Shown here: positions 1-5,295 of the stretch, piece by piece
Layout of the letters: each line of letters opens with the position of its first letter
Numbering within the stretch: the stretch's first letter is position 1
Origin: Gemmatimonadota bacterium
Lineage (GTDB): Bacteria > Latescibacterota > UBA2968 > UBA8231
Direction of reading: 5' to 3'
DNA length: 5,295 nt
Assembly (NCBI GenBank): GCA_009845645.1
Contig: VXZF01000021.1
Location: 1-5,295, forward strand
The notes under the pieces: model-generated
The model's database searches: none
Told to the model about the DNA's origin: nothing
The model's input: only the letters and a program-made list of their open reading frames with translations
Position numbers and translations under genes: made by a program

Positions 1-1
1 T

Positions 2-1696
2 GGGCCAAATGAATTTTATCTGTTTCCAGGGGAGGTCGAAGACGGCGTGTGGAGGGTCGATGTCTCGCCCTCGGTGGTGGGGGAGTGGGAACCTGCTCCG
101 AATGTGGCCTTGATTTCTTATATCATTGGCTACGATTCGCACCTGTTTGACCGGGTGCGAATCCGGTTCCGCACCGTGCATGACCGCCCTACGGTAGGGA
201 AAGTGCGGCTTGCTTGGACCAACGAGCTCAACCTCGCGGCACCAGGACTCGACCCAGAGCCGCCAGAAAACCGCTTTTCTATCCCCTCCACAGACTTCGT
301 TTACACGACCGAGTGGCAGGAAGTAGAGTTTACCCTCTCTGGCCAAGATGAGATCGTGTGGGCAGGGCTTTTACGGGATATTCGGCTGCATTTTAGCTTG
401 GATCTAAACGAAGCGGAGGAGCTTCGGTCGGTGAATGAGGTGGTCGGGCATTTTGAGATCGACTGGATCGAGTTGACCGGCCCTGAAGAGCGCTCGCAGG
501 GCGAATTAGCCCGGCCGCATGTAGAGTATTTTCAGTTTGATGGCCCCGGTCTTTTTGCACCACCGGTGTTCTATCCGATTGCACCGGGTTTAGGGGATTT
601 GGGGAATGGCGTCTTGACTGACTTAGATGGCGATGGCGACTTAGACCTTTTCTCTACTCATTATACCCGTTATGAGGGGGATCCCTTTCGGGGCTGGGTC
701 ATGGCCCTCAATGATGGTAGCGGGACCTTTGAAAACGCGCGCATTGGATATACCCAAGATGCGGGAGGATTTTTGAATATACTCGCCCGCGACTTAGATG
801 GCGATGGCCAAGACGAGCTTGCGATTTTTAAATGGAACGGAGGCGAAATAGAGGTTTGGTCTATCGGGGCGGATCTCCAGAAAGAGGTACTCACCATAAG
901 TTCGGACGACCGCGAAGCGCTATGGGATTTGTACTACAGCAGGTTTGATTCTATGAGAGGAGATTTTGATGGCGATGGGCGGCAGGAGATACCCGTGGAA
1001 CTCCAACATAACTCCTATGAAGGAAGCATGGGACTCGTTGTGAAAAGGCTGTCTGCAGAAGGGGGGCTATCCGAAGAGGTGCTGGAGGTACTGTATGATG
1101 AGCATTTGTTTCTGCGCTCATGGGTGGTGGTACGCGATTTGAACGCCGATGGGGTAGATGATTGGGTGTTTGTCGGCGGCAACCGGGCATCGGGCTTTGG
1201 AGTGTTTGTCGAGTGGGGTGGGGGTTTAAGTCCGACCCAAGAGGAGGAGACTCATCGCCTGACTGGCGATGGGACCGGGGTGTTGCTCGGCGATGTCGAT
1301 GACGATGGAGACCTAGACTTGGTGGTGTTGGATTCGGCCCTGGGCGGCGTGCATGTGCTCAAGAATTCGGGAGGAGGGCAGCCGACGGCGGTGATGGCGG
1401 CGGGTGCTGTGCCGGCGCAGTATCGGCTGGGCGATAGCTATCCCAATCCGTTTAATCCGGCTGTGGTGATTCCCCTCGACTTGGCGGCGGACGCGGCGGG
1501 GGTATCGTTGACGGTGTACGATGTGTTGGGTCGTCGGGTGCGGCAGTTGTGGCAAGGGGCACTACCGTCGGGTACGCATCGTTTTACTTGGGATGGCCGC
1601 GATGAGGTGGCCAGAGATGTGGCCGCTGGAGTGTATCTCTATCGGGTCGAGGTGGATGGGCGCGTGGAAAGCAAGAAGATGACGAAGCTGCCGTGA
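2..1696 (+). CDS. FG-GAP/VCBS beta-propeller protein with C-terminal sorting domain, 5'-partial
   Basis: This is probably an exported or cell-surface protein. The frame is open to the left edge, so the GTG at 47 is likely an internal valine and the true start lies outside the window; 564 residues are visible. The first ~150 residues form a beta-rich region resembling a jelly-roll or carbohydrate-binding module, ending near EIDWIELTGPEE. Next come five Asp-rich calcium-loop motifs of the FG-GAP/VCBS type (DLDGDGDLDLF, DLDGDGQDEL, DFDGDGRQEI, DLNADGVDDW, DVDDDGDLDL), spaced 52-58 residues apart as in propeller blades. The last ~93 residues (from about 1415) contain YPNPFNP, then VYDVLGRRVRQL, W(D)GRD, AAGVYLYRV and a basic end, KKMTKLP. 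That is the pattern of FlgD-like/type A sorting tails, which direct export and surface anchoring in type IX secretion lineages. No signal peptide is visible because the N-terminus is missing. The ligand is unknown. The domain calls are firm; the secretion route is inferred. Confidence 0.85.
   Translation, partial: GPNEFYLFPGEVEDGVWRVDVSPSVVGEWEPAPNVALISYIIGYDSHLFDRVRIRFRTVHDRPTVGKVRLAWTNELNLAAPGLDPEPPENRFSIPSTDFVYTTEWQEVEFTLSGQDEIVWAGLLRDIRLHFSLDLNEAEELRSVNEVVGHFEIDWIELTGPEERSQGELARPHVEYFQFDGPGLFAPPVFYPIAPGLGDLGNGVLTDLDGDGDLDLFSTHYTRYEGDPFRGWVMALNDGSGTFENARIGYTQDAGGFLNILARDLDGDGQDELAIFKWNGGEIEVWSIGADLQKEVLTISSDDREALWDLYYSRFDSMRGDFDGDGRQEIPVELQHNSYEGSMGLVVKRLSAEGGLSEEVLEVLYDEHLFLRSWVVVRDLNADGVDDWVFVGGNRASGFGVFVEWGGGLSPTQEEETHRLTGDGTGVLLGDVDDDGDLDLVVLDSALGGVHVLKNSGGGQPTAVMAAGAVPAQYRLGDSYPNPFNPAVVIPLDLAADAAGVSLTVYDVLGRRVRQLWQGALPSGTHRFTWDGRDEVARDVAAGVYLYRVEVDGRVESKKMTKLP
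620..1324 (+). repeat. Five calcium-loop (FG-GAP/VCBS) coding repeats
   Basis: Aspartate-rich DxDxDG-like loops begin at 620, 791, 962, 1136 and 1292. The first three are exactly 171 bases apart (57 codons), the next gap is 174 and the last 156. The first two share an identical 18-base core, GACTTAGATGGCGATGGC, and the third differs at a few positions. In FG-GAP families such loops coordinate calcium, one per propeller blade. The fourth copy (DLNADG) replaces an Asp with Asn and a Gly with Ala. The outer two thirds of each blade are not recognisably similar at DNA level. Confidence 0.8.
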
Positions 1697-1758
1697 GGGA
1701 AGATGTGGGCCGATGAGACGGCCAACTTCGGGTCGCATTTGACTTCGGGCAGAAAATC

Positions 1759-1796
1759 AACCGCCGCTAACGCCACAAGTTAGCGGCGGTTTTTTA
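1759..1796 (+). terminator. Intrinsic terminator between convergent genes
   Basis: A perfect 13-bp inverted repeat, AACCGCCGCTAAC (1759-1771) and GTTAGCGGCGGTT (1779-1791), encloses a 7-base loop. A run of six T (1790-1795) follows on the plus strand, so it is a textbook Rho-independent terminator for the propeller gene, which stops 62 bases earlier. The DUF4380 gene converges from the other side and its stop codon is at 1800-1802. Read on the minus strand the same stem is followed by TTGATTTTCT, so it may also terminate that transcript, less strongly. Confidence 0.9.
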
Positions 1797-1799
1797 TAT

Positions 1800-2780
1800 T
1801 CAGCGCGCTTCTCGTTCCACTAGCGTGCTGATGGCTTCGAGGTCGAGGTCGCTGCCGTCTTGGGGGTAAGTGTAGGGCAGGAGCCACCAGTCCTCGGTGA
1901 AGGACGCTTCGCCGCCGGGCGGTATGTCCTCGCGTGGGCCGATCGGCTCCAACTCGCACATCAGATCCTCGTAATACCATATTGAGATGGTCAGCCCGGC
2001 TAGTTCGCCGTAAGGACGGTCGGGGTACACCGGATAGCGCTTGACCCACAGCAAGTCGTTGCGGTCGAGATAGGCAAACCACCCGGCTTGCGAGTCCATG
2101 CCGAGCTTGGGTCTGAGCGGCGTGGAGAGGACTTCGAGGAAGTTGTCGCGGATGCGGATATTGGGATCTTCAGGGCGGTAGTTGATGACCGGACCGGGGC
2201 CGTACATGACATAGGAATCCGGGAAGCGGCTCGGCGTCAGGGGAATGATTACGATGCCGCCGCCGGTGCCAAAGGTGCGGCTCCAGTGGCCCCAGTGCTT
2301 TGCGCTGTCGGAGACGTTTCTGATGGTCTGGGTGACGCTCAAGTGGGTGGAGTCCTCGGCGAGTTGGAAGTCGCGGATGAGCTGGACGCCGGTCGGCTCG
2401 TCCTTTTTGCTGATCAGGCGGGCCGAGCGCGGGCCGGTGATTTGGCTTTCCCACTGTCCGAGCCAGAGGTCAGGATGAGCGGGGATGATCATTTCGGGGC
2501 CGATATCGAGGCGGCCGCCGGTGGGGCCGAAGCGAGGATCGCCGTCCTCAAAGGTTGCGCCTTCTTGCGCGGGGTCGAGGTAGATGGCGTTGGGGCCTTT
2601 GCGCGAGTATTCGAGAACGCGGCCGGCCGATGAGGTGAGGACGACGCGGGTGTGGGCGTTTTCGAGGAGGATGCAGTCTTCGTAGCCGAAGTAGGTGATG
2701 CGGTCGGTACCGGGCATGTTGGAGTCAGCTCCAGCTTGGGTGGTGGCGAGGGTGAGGAGCAGCAGCGTTAATCGGCGCAT
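1800..2780 (-). CDS. Exported DUF4380-family protein (mutarotase-like fold)
   Basis: The product is 326 residues. The N-terminus, MRRLTLLLLTLATTQAGA, is a clear Sec signal peptide with a likely cut after AGA (residues 16-18), so the mature protein is periplasmic or secreted. The body matches DUF4380: an early beta-strand region (ITYFGYEDCILLEN, near 28-41), the GGRLDIGPEM segment (near 88-97), WESQITG (near 110-116), LSVTQTIRNVS (near 147-157) and a C-terminal TEDWWLLPY. DUF4380 proteins are related to galactose mutarotase/aldose epimerase folds and are thought to bind sugars, but no reaction is established, and none can be assigned here. The ATG is supported by AAGGA ten bases upstream and by the signal peptide. 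It is the second gene of a likely operon with acuI, 13 bases away. Confidence 0.8.
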   Translation of the reverse strand: MRRLTLLLLTLATTQAGADSNMPGTDRITYFGYEDCILLENAHTRVVLTSSAGRVLEYSRKGPNAIYLDPAQEGATFEDGDPRFGPTGGRLDIGPEMIIPAHPDLWLGQWESQITGPRSARLISKKDEPTGVQLIRDFQLAEDSTHLSVTQTIRNVSDSAKHWGHWSRTFGTGGGIVIIPLTPSRFPDSYVMYGPGPVINYRPEDPNIRIRDNFLEVLSTPLRPKLGMDSQAGWFAYLDRNDLLWVKRYPVYPDRPYGELAGLTISIWYYEDLMCELEPIGPREDIPPGGEASFTEDWWLLPYTYPQDGSDLDLEAISTLVEREAR

Positions 2781-2790
2781 AGTGTGTTTT

Positions 2791-2795
2791 TCCTT
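2791..2795 (-). promoter_or_regulatory. Shine-Dalgarno of the DUF4380 gene overlapping the acuI stop
   Basis: Read on the minus strand, the acuI end is CAA TAA GGA. The AAGGA ribosome binding site, 10 bases before the DUF4380 ATG, includes the last two bases of the acuI stop codon (TAA at 2794-2796). A ribosome finishing acuI therefore sits on this site, which suggests translational coupling and a shared transcript. Confidence 0.65.
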
Positions 2796-3768
2796 ATTGA
2801 TTGGGATTGACGATGACGCGCCCTTGCACTTTGCCCGCTAAGATGTCCTTGCCGAGGCGGGGGACGTCGGCTAAACCGACCTCAGTACAGATGCGATCCA
2901 ATTTTTCCAAAGGCAGTTCAGTGGCCAAGCGCGCCCAAGCGGCAGCGCGGCGCTCGGCTGGGTAGAAGACCGAGTCGATGCCGAGGATGTTGACACTGCG
3001 CAGCAAGAAGGGGATGACGGTGGTTGTGAGTTGGGCACCGCCAGCCAAGCCCACCGCGGCGACGGAAGCCCCGTAGTTCATCTGGGCCAAGACGCGGGCC
3101 AAGGTGGTGCCGCCGACCGAGTCGATGCAGGCGGCCCAGCGCGTACTTTCCAAGGGTTTGTTGGATGGCTCGGCGAGATCCTGGCGCGGGATGATGGTTT
3201 GGGCACCGAGGTCTTTTAGATAGGGTTCGAGTTCGGGGCGGCCAGTGGATGCGGCGACTTGGTAGCCTAGCGAGGCGAGTAGCAAAACGGAGAGGGAGCC
3301 AACGCCGCCAGCCGCGCCAGTGACGAGGACTTCGCCTTGGTCGGACGCGAGGCCGTGGTCTTCGAGCGCTTCTAATGAGATAGCCGCAGTCAGGCCCGCA
3401 GCACCCAAGCCCATGGCGGTGCGCAGCGTGAGGTCGGCGGGTAGGGGCACGAGCCAGTCGGCCTTGAGCCGCGCCTTTTGCGCGTACCCGCCCCAGTGGA
3501 TTTCGCCGACGCGCCAGCCAGTGCATATAACTTGGTCGCCGGGTTGGAACTGATCGCTCTGGCTGTGGACGACGGTGCCGGCGAGGTCAAGGCCGGGGAC
3601 GTGGGGATAGGTTTTGACCAAGCCGCCTAGGCCGTTGAGAATCATCCCGTCTTTGTAGTTGAGCGAGGAATACGCAACGGCGATTTCTACGTCGCCGGCG
3701 GGCAGGCGGCCTTCGTCGAGTTCTTCGATGAGGGCAGAGTGCTCGTGTAATATGAGTGCTTTGAACAT
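2794..3768 (-). CDS. acuI: Acrylyl-CoA reductase, AcuI/YhdH family
   Basis: This is an NADPH-dependent medium-chain reductase of the YhdH/AcuI family. Characterised members reduce acryloyl-CoA to propionyl-CoA in the cytoplasm, which removes toxic acrylate derivatives and feeds propionate metabolism, for instance after DMSP cleavage in marine bacteria. The 324-residue length equals that of E. coli YhdH. Family features include SSLNYKDGMI (34-43), HVPGLDLAGTV (56-66), GWRVGEIHWGGYAQKAR (84-100), the Rossmann loop VTGAAGGVGS (149-158), LAQMNYGASVAAVGLAGG (227-244), and ILGIDSV then ERRAAAW near 261-278. The GHE zinc motif of classical alcohol dehydrogenases is absent, as expected for this zinc-free branch. 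It is probably the first gene of an operon with the DUF4380 gene downstream. I see no convincing Shine-Dalgarno or promoter before its ATG. Substrate specificity is inferred from the family; related 2-alkenal reductases are the alternative. Confidence 0.88.
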   Translation of the reverse strand: MFKALILHEHSALIEELDEGRLPAGDVEIAVAYSSLNYKDGMILNGLGGLVKTYPHVPGLDLAGTVVHSQSDQFQPGDQVICTGWRVGEIHWGGYAQKARLKADWLVPLPADLTLRTAMGLGAAGLTAAISLEALEDHGLASDQGEVLVTGAAGGVGSLSVLLLASLGYQVAASTGRPELEPYLKDLGAQTIIPRQDLAEPSNKPLESTRWAACIDSVGGTTLARVLAQMNYGASVAAVGLAGGAQLTTTVIPFLLRSVNILGIDSVFYPAERRAAAWARLATELPLEKLDRICTEVGLADVPRLGKDILAGKVQGRVIVNPNQ

Positions 3769-3872
3769 GGTCTTTATAGGATCGAAAGAGGAAACTGAAC
3801 GCGGACAGACGATCTGCCGGGGGATTATGGTAGCGTCTCAGTTTAAAATCCGCAAACTAAACCGCATTGGCC

Positions 3873-4343
3873 TTAAAATCCCCTGATTAACCTCTGATCG
3901 AAATCGAATTCAGTGGAGCGGCCAATGCGTATTTGCGCGAAGTCGGGATGCCGTGGATTTAGGAGGAAGTTGTGTTCCTGCGGAACGACGGCGCTGGGAA
4001 CGACGAGCACTGCTGATTCGCGAGCGGCGGCCCAACTAGACCCCATCTCTTGGACGTTCGGCGGTACCGGATCGGACGCCCAATTATCGGGCAAGGCGTC
4101 CAATGCTAGGACCTTGCACAGGCTGTCGTCAAATTCGACCGGAATGCTCAGATACCGATCAAGAGTTGCGGCGGAGTCGAGGTTGACGAGGATTTCGAGT
4201 GTGGCCAACGACAGCGATTCCGACGTATAGATGATAGGGGTGCCCCGGCGATTCCAGCGTCCTCCGAAAAGACGAGCTCCTTCTCCTTCAAAGGCCCGAT
4301 CCGCGAAGCGCATCTGGACGATGCGCCAAGCCCGGATGATCAC
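3873..4343 (-). CDS. RES-domain toxin of a RES-Xre toxin-antitoxin pair
   Basis: The product is 156 residues, the usual length for a stand-alone RES toxin. Characterised RES toxins (for example MbcT of Mycobacterium tuberculosis) destroy cytoplasmic NAD+ by hydrolysis or phosphorolysis; some relatives such as ParT instead ADP-ribosylate a protein. The family is named after conserved Arg, Glu and Ser residues, which here most likely correspond to R29 (GGRWN), E50 (LATLE) and S117 (VVPSAVV). Other hallmarks are the RAWRIV start, IIYTSESLSLA (37-47), NFLLNPRHPDF (125-135) and FDFDQRL (146-152). No key residue is missing, so the toxin looks intact. Translation starts at a GTG whose GTGA sequence overlaps the antitoxin stop by four bases, and there is no separate Shine-Dalgarno, so coupling to the antitoxin is likely. 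The GTG start is favoured because the family's conserved N-terminus begins immediately after it. Confidence 0.92.
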   Translation of the reverse strand: MIIRAWRIVQMRFADRAFEGEGARLFGGRWNRRGTPIIYTSESLSLATLEILVNLDSAATLDRYLSIPVEFDDSLCKVLALDALPDNWASDPVPPNVQEMGSSWAAARESAVLVVPSAVVPQEHNFLLNPRHPDFAQIRIGRSTEFDFDQRLIRGF

Positions 4344-4855
4344 GAAAATACGCCGTACTCAAGGCGGCCAAGGAGATTTTCGACCTCGCGGGCACCTGGC
4401 TCGGTGTCGGCGTATTGCAATGGTGTCTTCATGCCGAGGGCCTTCTTGGGCTCTTTGAACCACGCCCTCGCCCGCTCTTGGTCGCCCAAGACTTCAATCG
4501 CCCGGTCGTACAGTACGGCAATGCGGAATAAACGCTCGGATTCATCGGTCTGAAGGCGGCCTTCTTTGCGACGGCGATTGAGCGTCCGAACCGCAATATT
4601 AGCCGCGCTGGCCAACGTCTTGGCCGGTACGGCCATGGCGGCTTGAAGGTCGTCAAAAGCAGTCATCGGCAGTCCGCGCTTGAGGTGGCGGATCAGGGTT
4701 CTAGTATCTTTGAACGACAGTCCCGCAGAGGCTCCATAAGAAGGGCCGCTGGGAGCATCCGCGCTGATGGTCGAAGCGGCCAAAGGCTTCGCGCCTTCGG
4801 AGGCCCAAACATAGGTGCCTATGGGTTTGTTTTTTTTCTTAGACGATGGAGACAT
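4340..4855 (-). CDS. Xre/MbcA/ParS-type antitoxin (DUF2384 C-terminal domain)
   Basis: This 171-residue protein would bind and neutralise the downstream RES toxin, and antitoxins of this type also repress their own operon. Residues 1-47 are a Lys/Ser/Ala/Gly-rich, probably flexible, extension containing KKKNK. An Xre-like helix-turn-helix region follows (about 48-100, including LASAANIAVRTLNRRRKEGRL). Then comes the DUF2384 toxin-binding domain (about 102-171): TDESERLFRIA, ARAWFKEPKKALGMKTPLQYADTEPGAREVENLL and the conserved end LGRLEYGVFS. I chose the ATG at 4855, not the in-frame TTG at 4936, because the sequence between them carries promoter-like and operator-like elements and an AGGAGG site. 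It overlaps the toxin by four bases. A run of eight A in codons 6-9 is noted as a finding. Confidence 0.9.
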   Translation of the reverse strand: MSPSSKKKNKPIGTYVWASEGAKPLAASTISADAPSGPSYGASAGLSFKDTRTLIRHLKRGLPMTAFDDLQAAMAVPAKTLASAANIAVRTLNRRRKEGRLQTDESERLFRIAVLYDRAIEVLGDQERARAWFKEPKKALGMKTPLQYADTEPGAREVENLLGRLEYGVFS

Positions 4856-4858
4856 GGT

Positions 4859-4874
4859 GGAGGCGAGTCCTCCT
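4859..4874 (-). promoter_or_regulatory. Antitoxin Shine-Dalgarno in a small hairpin
   Basis: On the minus strand the leader reads AGGAGG-ACTCG-CCTCC-ACC-ATG. AGGAGG (4869-4874) is the strongest ribosome binding site near the start, but it lies 13 bases from the ATG, which is long. Its GGAGG can pair perfectly with CCTCC (4859-4863) across a five-base loop, so the site could be masked in the mRNA. The sequence is certain; the regulatory role is inferred. Confidence 0.5.
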
Positions 4875-4891
4875 TTCCTTGAAGGAATTGA

Positions 4892-4925
4892 GGCTATATT
4901 GCCATATAAAATAGGCCATATGGCG
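4892..4925 (-). promoter_or_regulatory. Putative operator of the toxin-antitoxin operon
   Basis: There are two palindromes: GGCTATATTGCC (4892-4903, one mismatched symmetric pair) and GCCATATGGC (4915-4924, perfect). Their centres are 22 bp apart, close to two helical turns, so both would face the same side of the DNA. The stretch between them also has GCC and GGC inverted half-sites centred midway. They sit inside and just downstream of a plausible promoter, 37-70 bases upstream of the antitoxin ATG, where an autorepressing Xre antitoxin would be expected to bind. Confidence 0.5.
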
Positions 4926-4936
4926 TTATTGGACAA
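4908..4936 (-). promoter_or_regulatory. Putative promoter of the toxin-antitoxin operon
   Basis: Read on the minus strand, TTGTCC (4931-4936) resembles a -35 box and TATTTT (4908-4913) a -10 box, each matching the sigma-70 consensus at four of six positions with an ideal 17-base spacer. The perfect palindrome GCCATATGGC lies in the spacer. The match is moderate; the position before the operon is what makes it credible. Confidence 0.4.
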
Positions 4937-4990
4937 TCCGCTAGTGCCGGCTTCTTTGCGATTTTAGCAATGTTGCGATGAGGACGAAAC

Positions 4991-5020
4991 AACACTCTAG
5001 GCGAATATGCTTAGAGTGTT
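4991..5020 (-). terminator. Hairpin after the dioxygenase gene, possible terminator
   Basis: AACACTCTA (4991-4999) and TAGAGTGTT (5012-5020) form a perfect 9-bp inverted repeat around 12 bases, of which two more pairs can form after one mismatch. The hairpin begins at the last base of the dioxygenase stop codon. The minus-strand sequence after the stem is GTTTCGTCC, a poor U-tract, so termination may be weak. It marks the boundary between this gene and the toxin-antitoxin operon. Confidence 0.5.
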
Positions 5021-5295
5021 TATTCCACAGGTATTTCGTCGTTGAAGACCTGAGTGCGTTTCATCAGGCGGCGTTGGTCTGGGGGGAAGGCGAGGCGGCG
5101 GTGCATGGTCGGGCGATTGTCGAAGAGGACTAGGTCGCCGACCTGCCACTCATGGGTCCAGACGAAGCGTGGCTGTTCGAGATGGGCGTACAGTTCGCCG
5201 AGCAGAGCGTCGCTGTCTCGGCGGCTGAGGCCGACGACGTATTTGGTCAGGTGCGGCCCTACGTAGAGCGAGCGGCGTCCCGTTTCGGGATGAGT
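5020..5295 (-). CDS. TauD/TfdA-family Fe(II)/2-oxoglutarate dioxygenase, C-terminal part
   Basis: Only the last 91 residues are in the window; the gene begins beyond the right edge. Enzymes of this family hydroxylate small substrates such as taurine, sulfonates or 2,4-D, using Fe(II), O2 and 2-oxoglutarate in the cytoplasm. The visible part begins with HPETGRRSLYVG, the typical family segment, then has WQVGDLVLFDNRPTMHRR, in which His65 of the fragment should be the distal iron-binding histidine. LMKRTQV follows, in which Arg80 should bind the 2-oxoglutarate carboxylate. The His and Asp of the HxD motif lie outside the window. The end, FNDEIPVE, is followed by TAA at 5020-5022. The family is certain; the substrate cannot be read, so I give no gene symbol. 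Confidence 0.85.
   Translation of the reverse strand, partial: THPETGRRSLYVGPHLTKYVVGLSRRDSDALLGELYAHLEQPRFVWTHEWQVGDLVLFDNRPTMHRRLAFPPDQRRLMKRTQVFNDEIPVE

Noticed and set aside
47..49. GTG at 47 as the start of the propeller gene
   Set aside because: The frame is open to the window edge with no stop, there is no signal peptide after this GTG, and it falls within a beta-rich domain; an upstream start is more likely.
1708..1749. Short hairpin GGCCG-ATGAGA-CGGCC and repeated ACTTCGGG after the propeller gene
   Set aside because: A five-base-pair stem and an eight-base repeat without a T-run; the strong terminator just downstream accounts for transcript ending.
2088..2633. A 181-codon plus-strand open frame opposite the DUF4380 gene
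   Set aside because: It is antisense to a gene with a signal peptide and clear family motifs. Its Ala/Gly/Val/Asp-rich product matches no family I recognise, and its length follows from GC-biased codons on the other strand.
2918..3526. A 202-codon minus-strand frame inside acuI
   Set aside because: It is an alternative frame of acuI; the product is Arg/Pro/His-rich with no domain, and acuI explains the region fully.
3769..3872. Possible promoter or terminator between the toxin and acuI
   Set aside because: A CATAAT and a TATAAA occur on the minus strand, but no -35-like partner has suitable spacing and no hairpin has a T-run. acuI may be read through from upstream or use an unrecognised promoter.
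3843..3881. Direct repeat TTAAAATCC (3843-3851 and 3873-3881)
   Set aside because: Nine AT-rich bases, one copy inside the toxin's last codons; it has no duplication partner or insertion context, so chance is sufficient.
4856..4936. Extension of the antitoxin to the in-frame TTG at 4936
   Set aside because: The extra 27 codons cover the putative -35 box, both palindromes and the AGGAGG. They add nothing resembling the family, so the ATG at 4855 is preferred.
4956..4979. Direct repeat TTGCGAT upstream of the toxin-antitoxin promoter
   Set aside because: Only seven bases, twice, with no symmetry or relation to the palindromes; too short to support a binding-site claim.

Overview
The window looks like chromosomal DNA from an uncultured, free-living or host-associated bacterium of moderate to high GC. 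The best clue is the first gene. It is an exported beta-propeller protein of the FG-GAP/VCBS type that ends in a C-terminal domain with a YPNPFNP motif. Such FlgD-like or type IX sorting-type tails are common in the Fibrobacterota-Chlorobiota-Bacteroidota assemblage and in candidate phyla such as Latescibacterota, Zixibacteria, Eisenbacteria and Marinimicrobia. A DUF4380 protein, an AcuI/YhdH reductase and a TauD-type dioxygenase nearby would fit a Latescibacterota-like genome, but that assignment is inference and weak.

Layout. Bases 2-1696 (+) hold the propeller protein, whose 5' end lies outside the window. A strong hairpin terminator at 1759-1796 separates it from everything else, because all remaining genes are on the minus strand. 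In transcription order (right to left) these are: the last 91 codons of a TauD/TfdA-family Fe(II)/2-oxoglutarate dioxygenase (5020-5295); a Xre/MbcA/ParS-type antitoxin (4340-4855) and a RES-domain toxin (3873-4343) that overlap by four bases; then acuI/yhdH (2794-3768) followed 13 bases later by an exported DUF4380 protein (1800-2780).

How the genes work together. The antitoxin and toxin form a complete, ordinary RES-Xre toxin-antitoxin operon. RES toxins deplete NAD+, and the antitoxin binds the toxin and the operon's own promoter. The antitoxin leader is unusually rich in structure: two 10-12 bp palindromes 22 bp apart around a plausible promoter, a small hairpin that pairs the Shine-Dalgarno sequence, and an A-rich slippery heptamer near the start of the coding sequence. 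acuI and the DUF4380 gene look translationally coupled, since the acuI stop codon lies in the Shine-Dalgarno of the DUF4380 gene. What a cytoplasmic acrylyl-CoA reductase and an exported sugar-epimerase-like protein do together is not evident.

I see no RNA genes, CRISPR array, insertion sequence or attachment site, and no stretch over 300 bases lacks a gene. All gene families here are recognisable. The less familiar parts are the antitoxin leader and the acuI-DUF4380 pairing.
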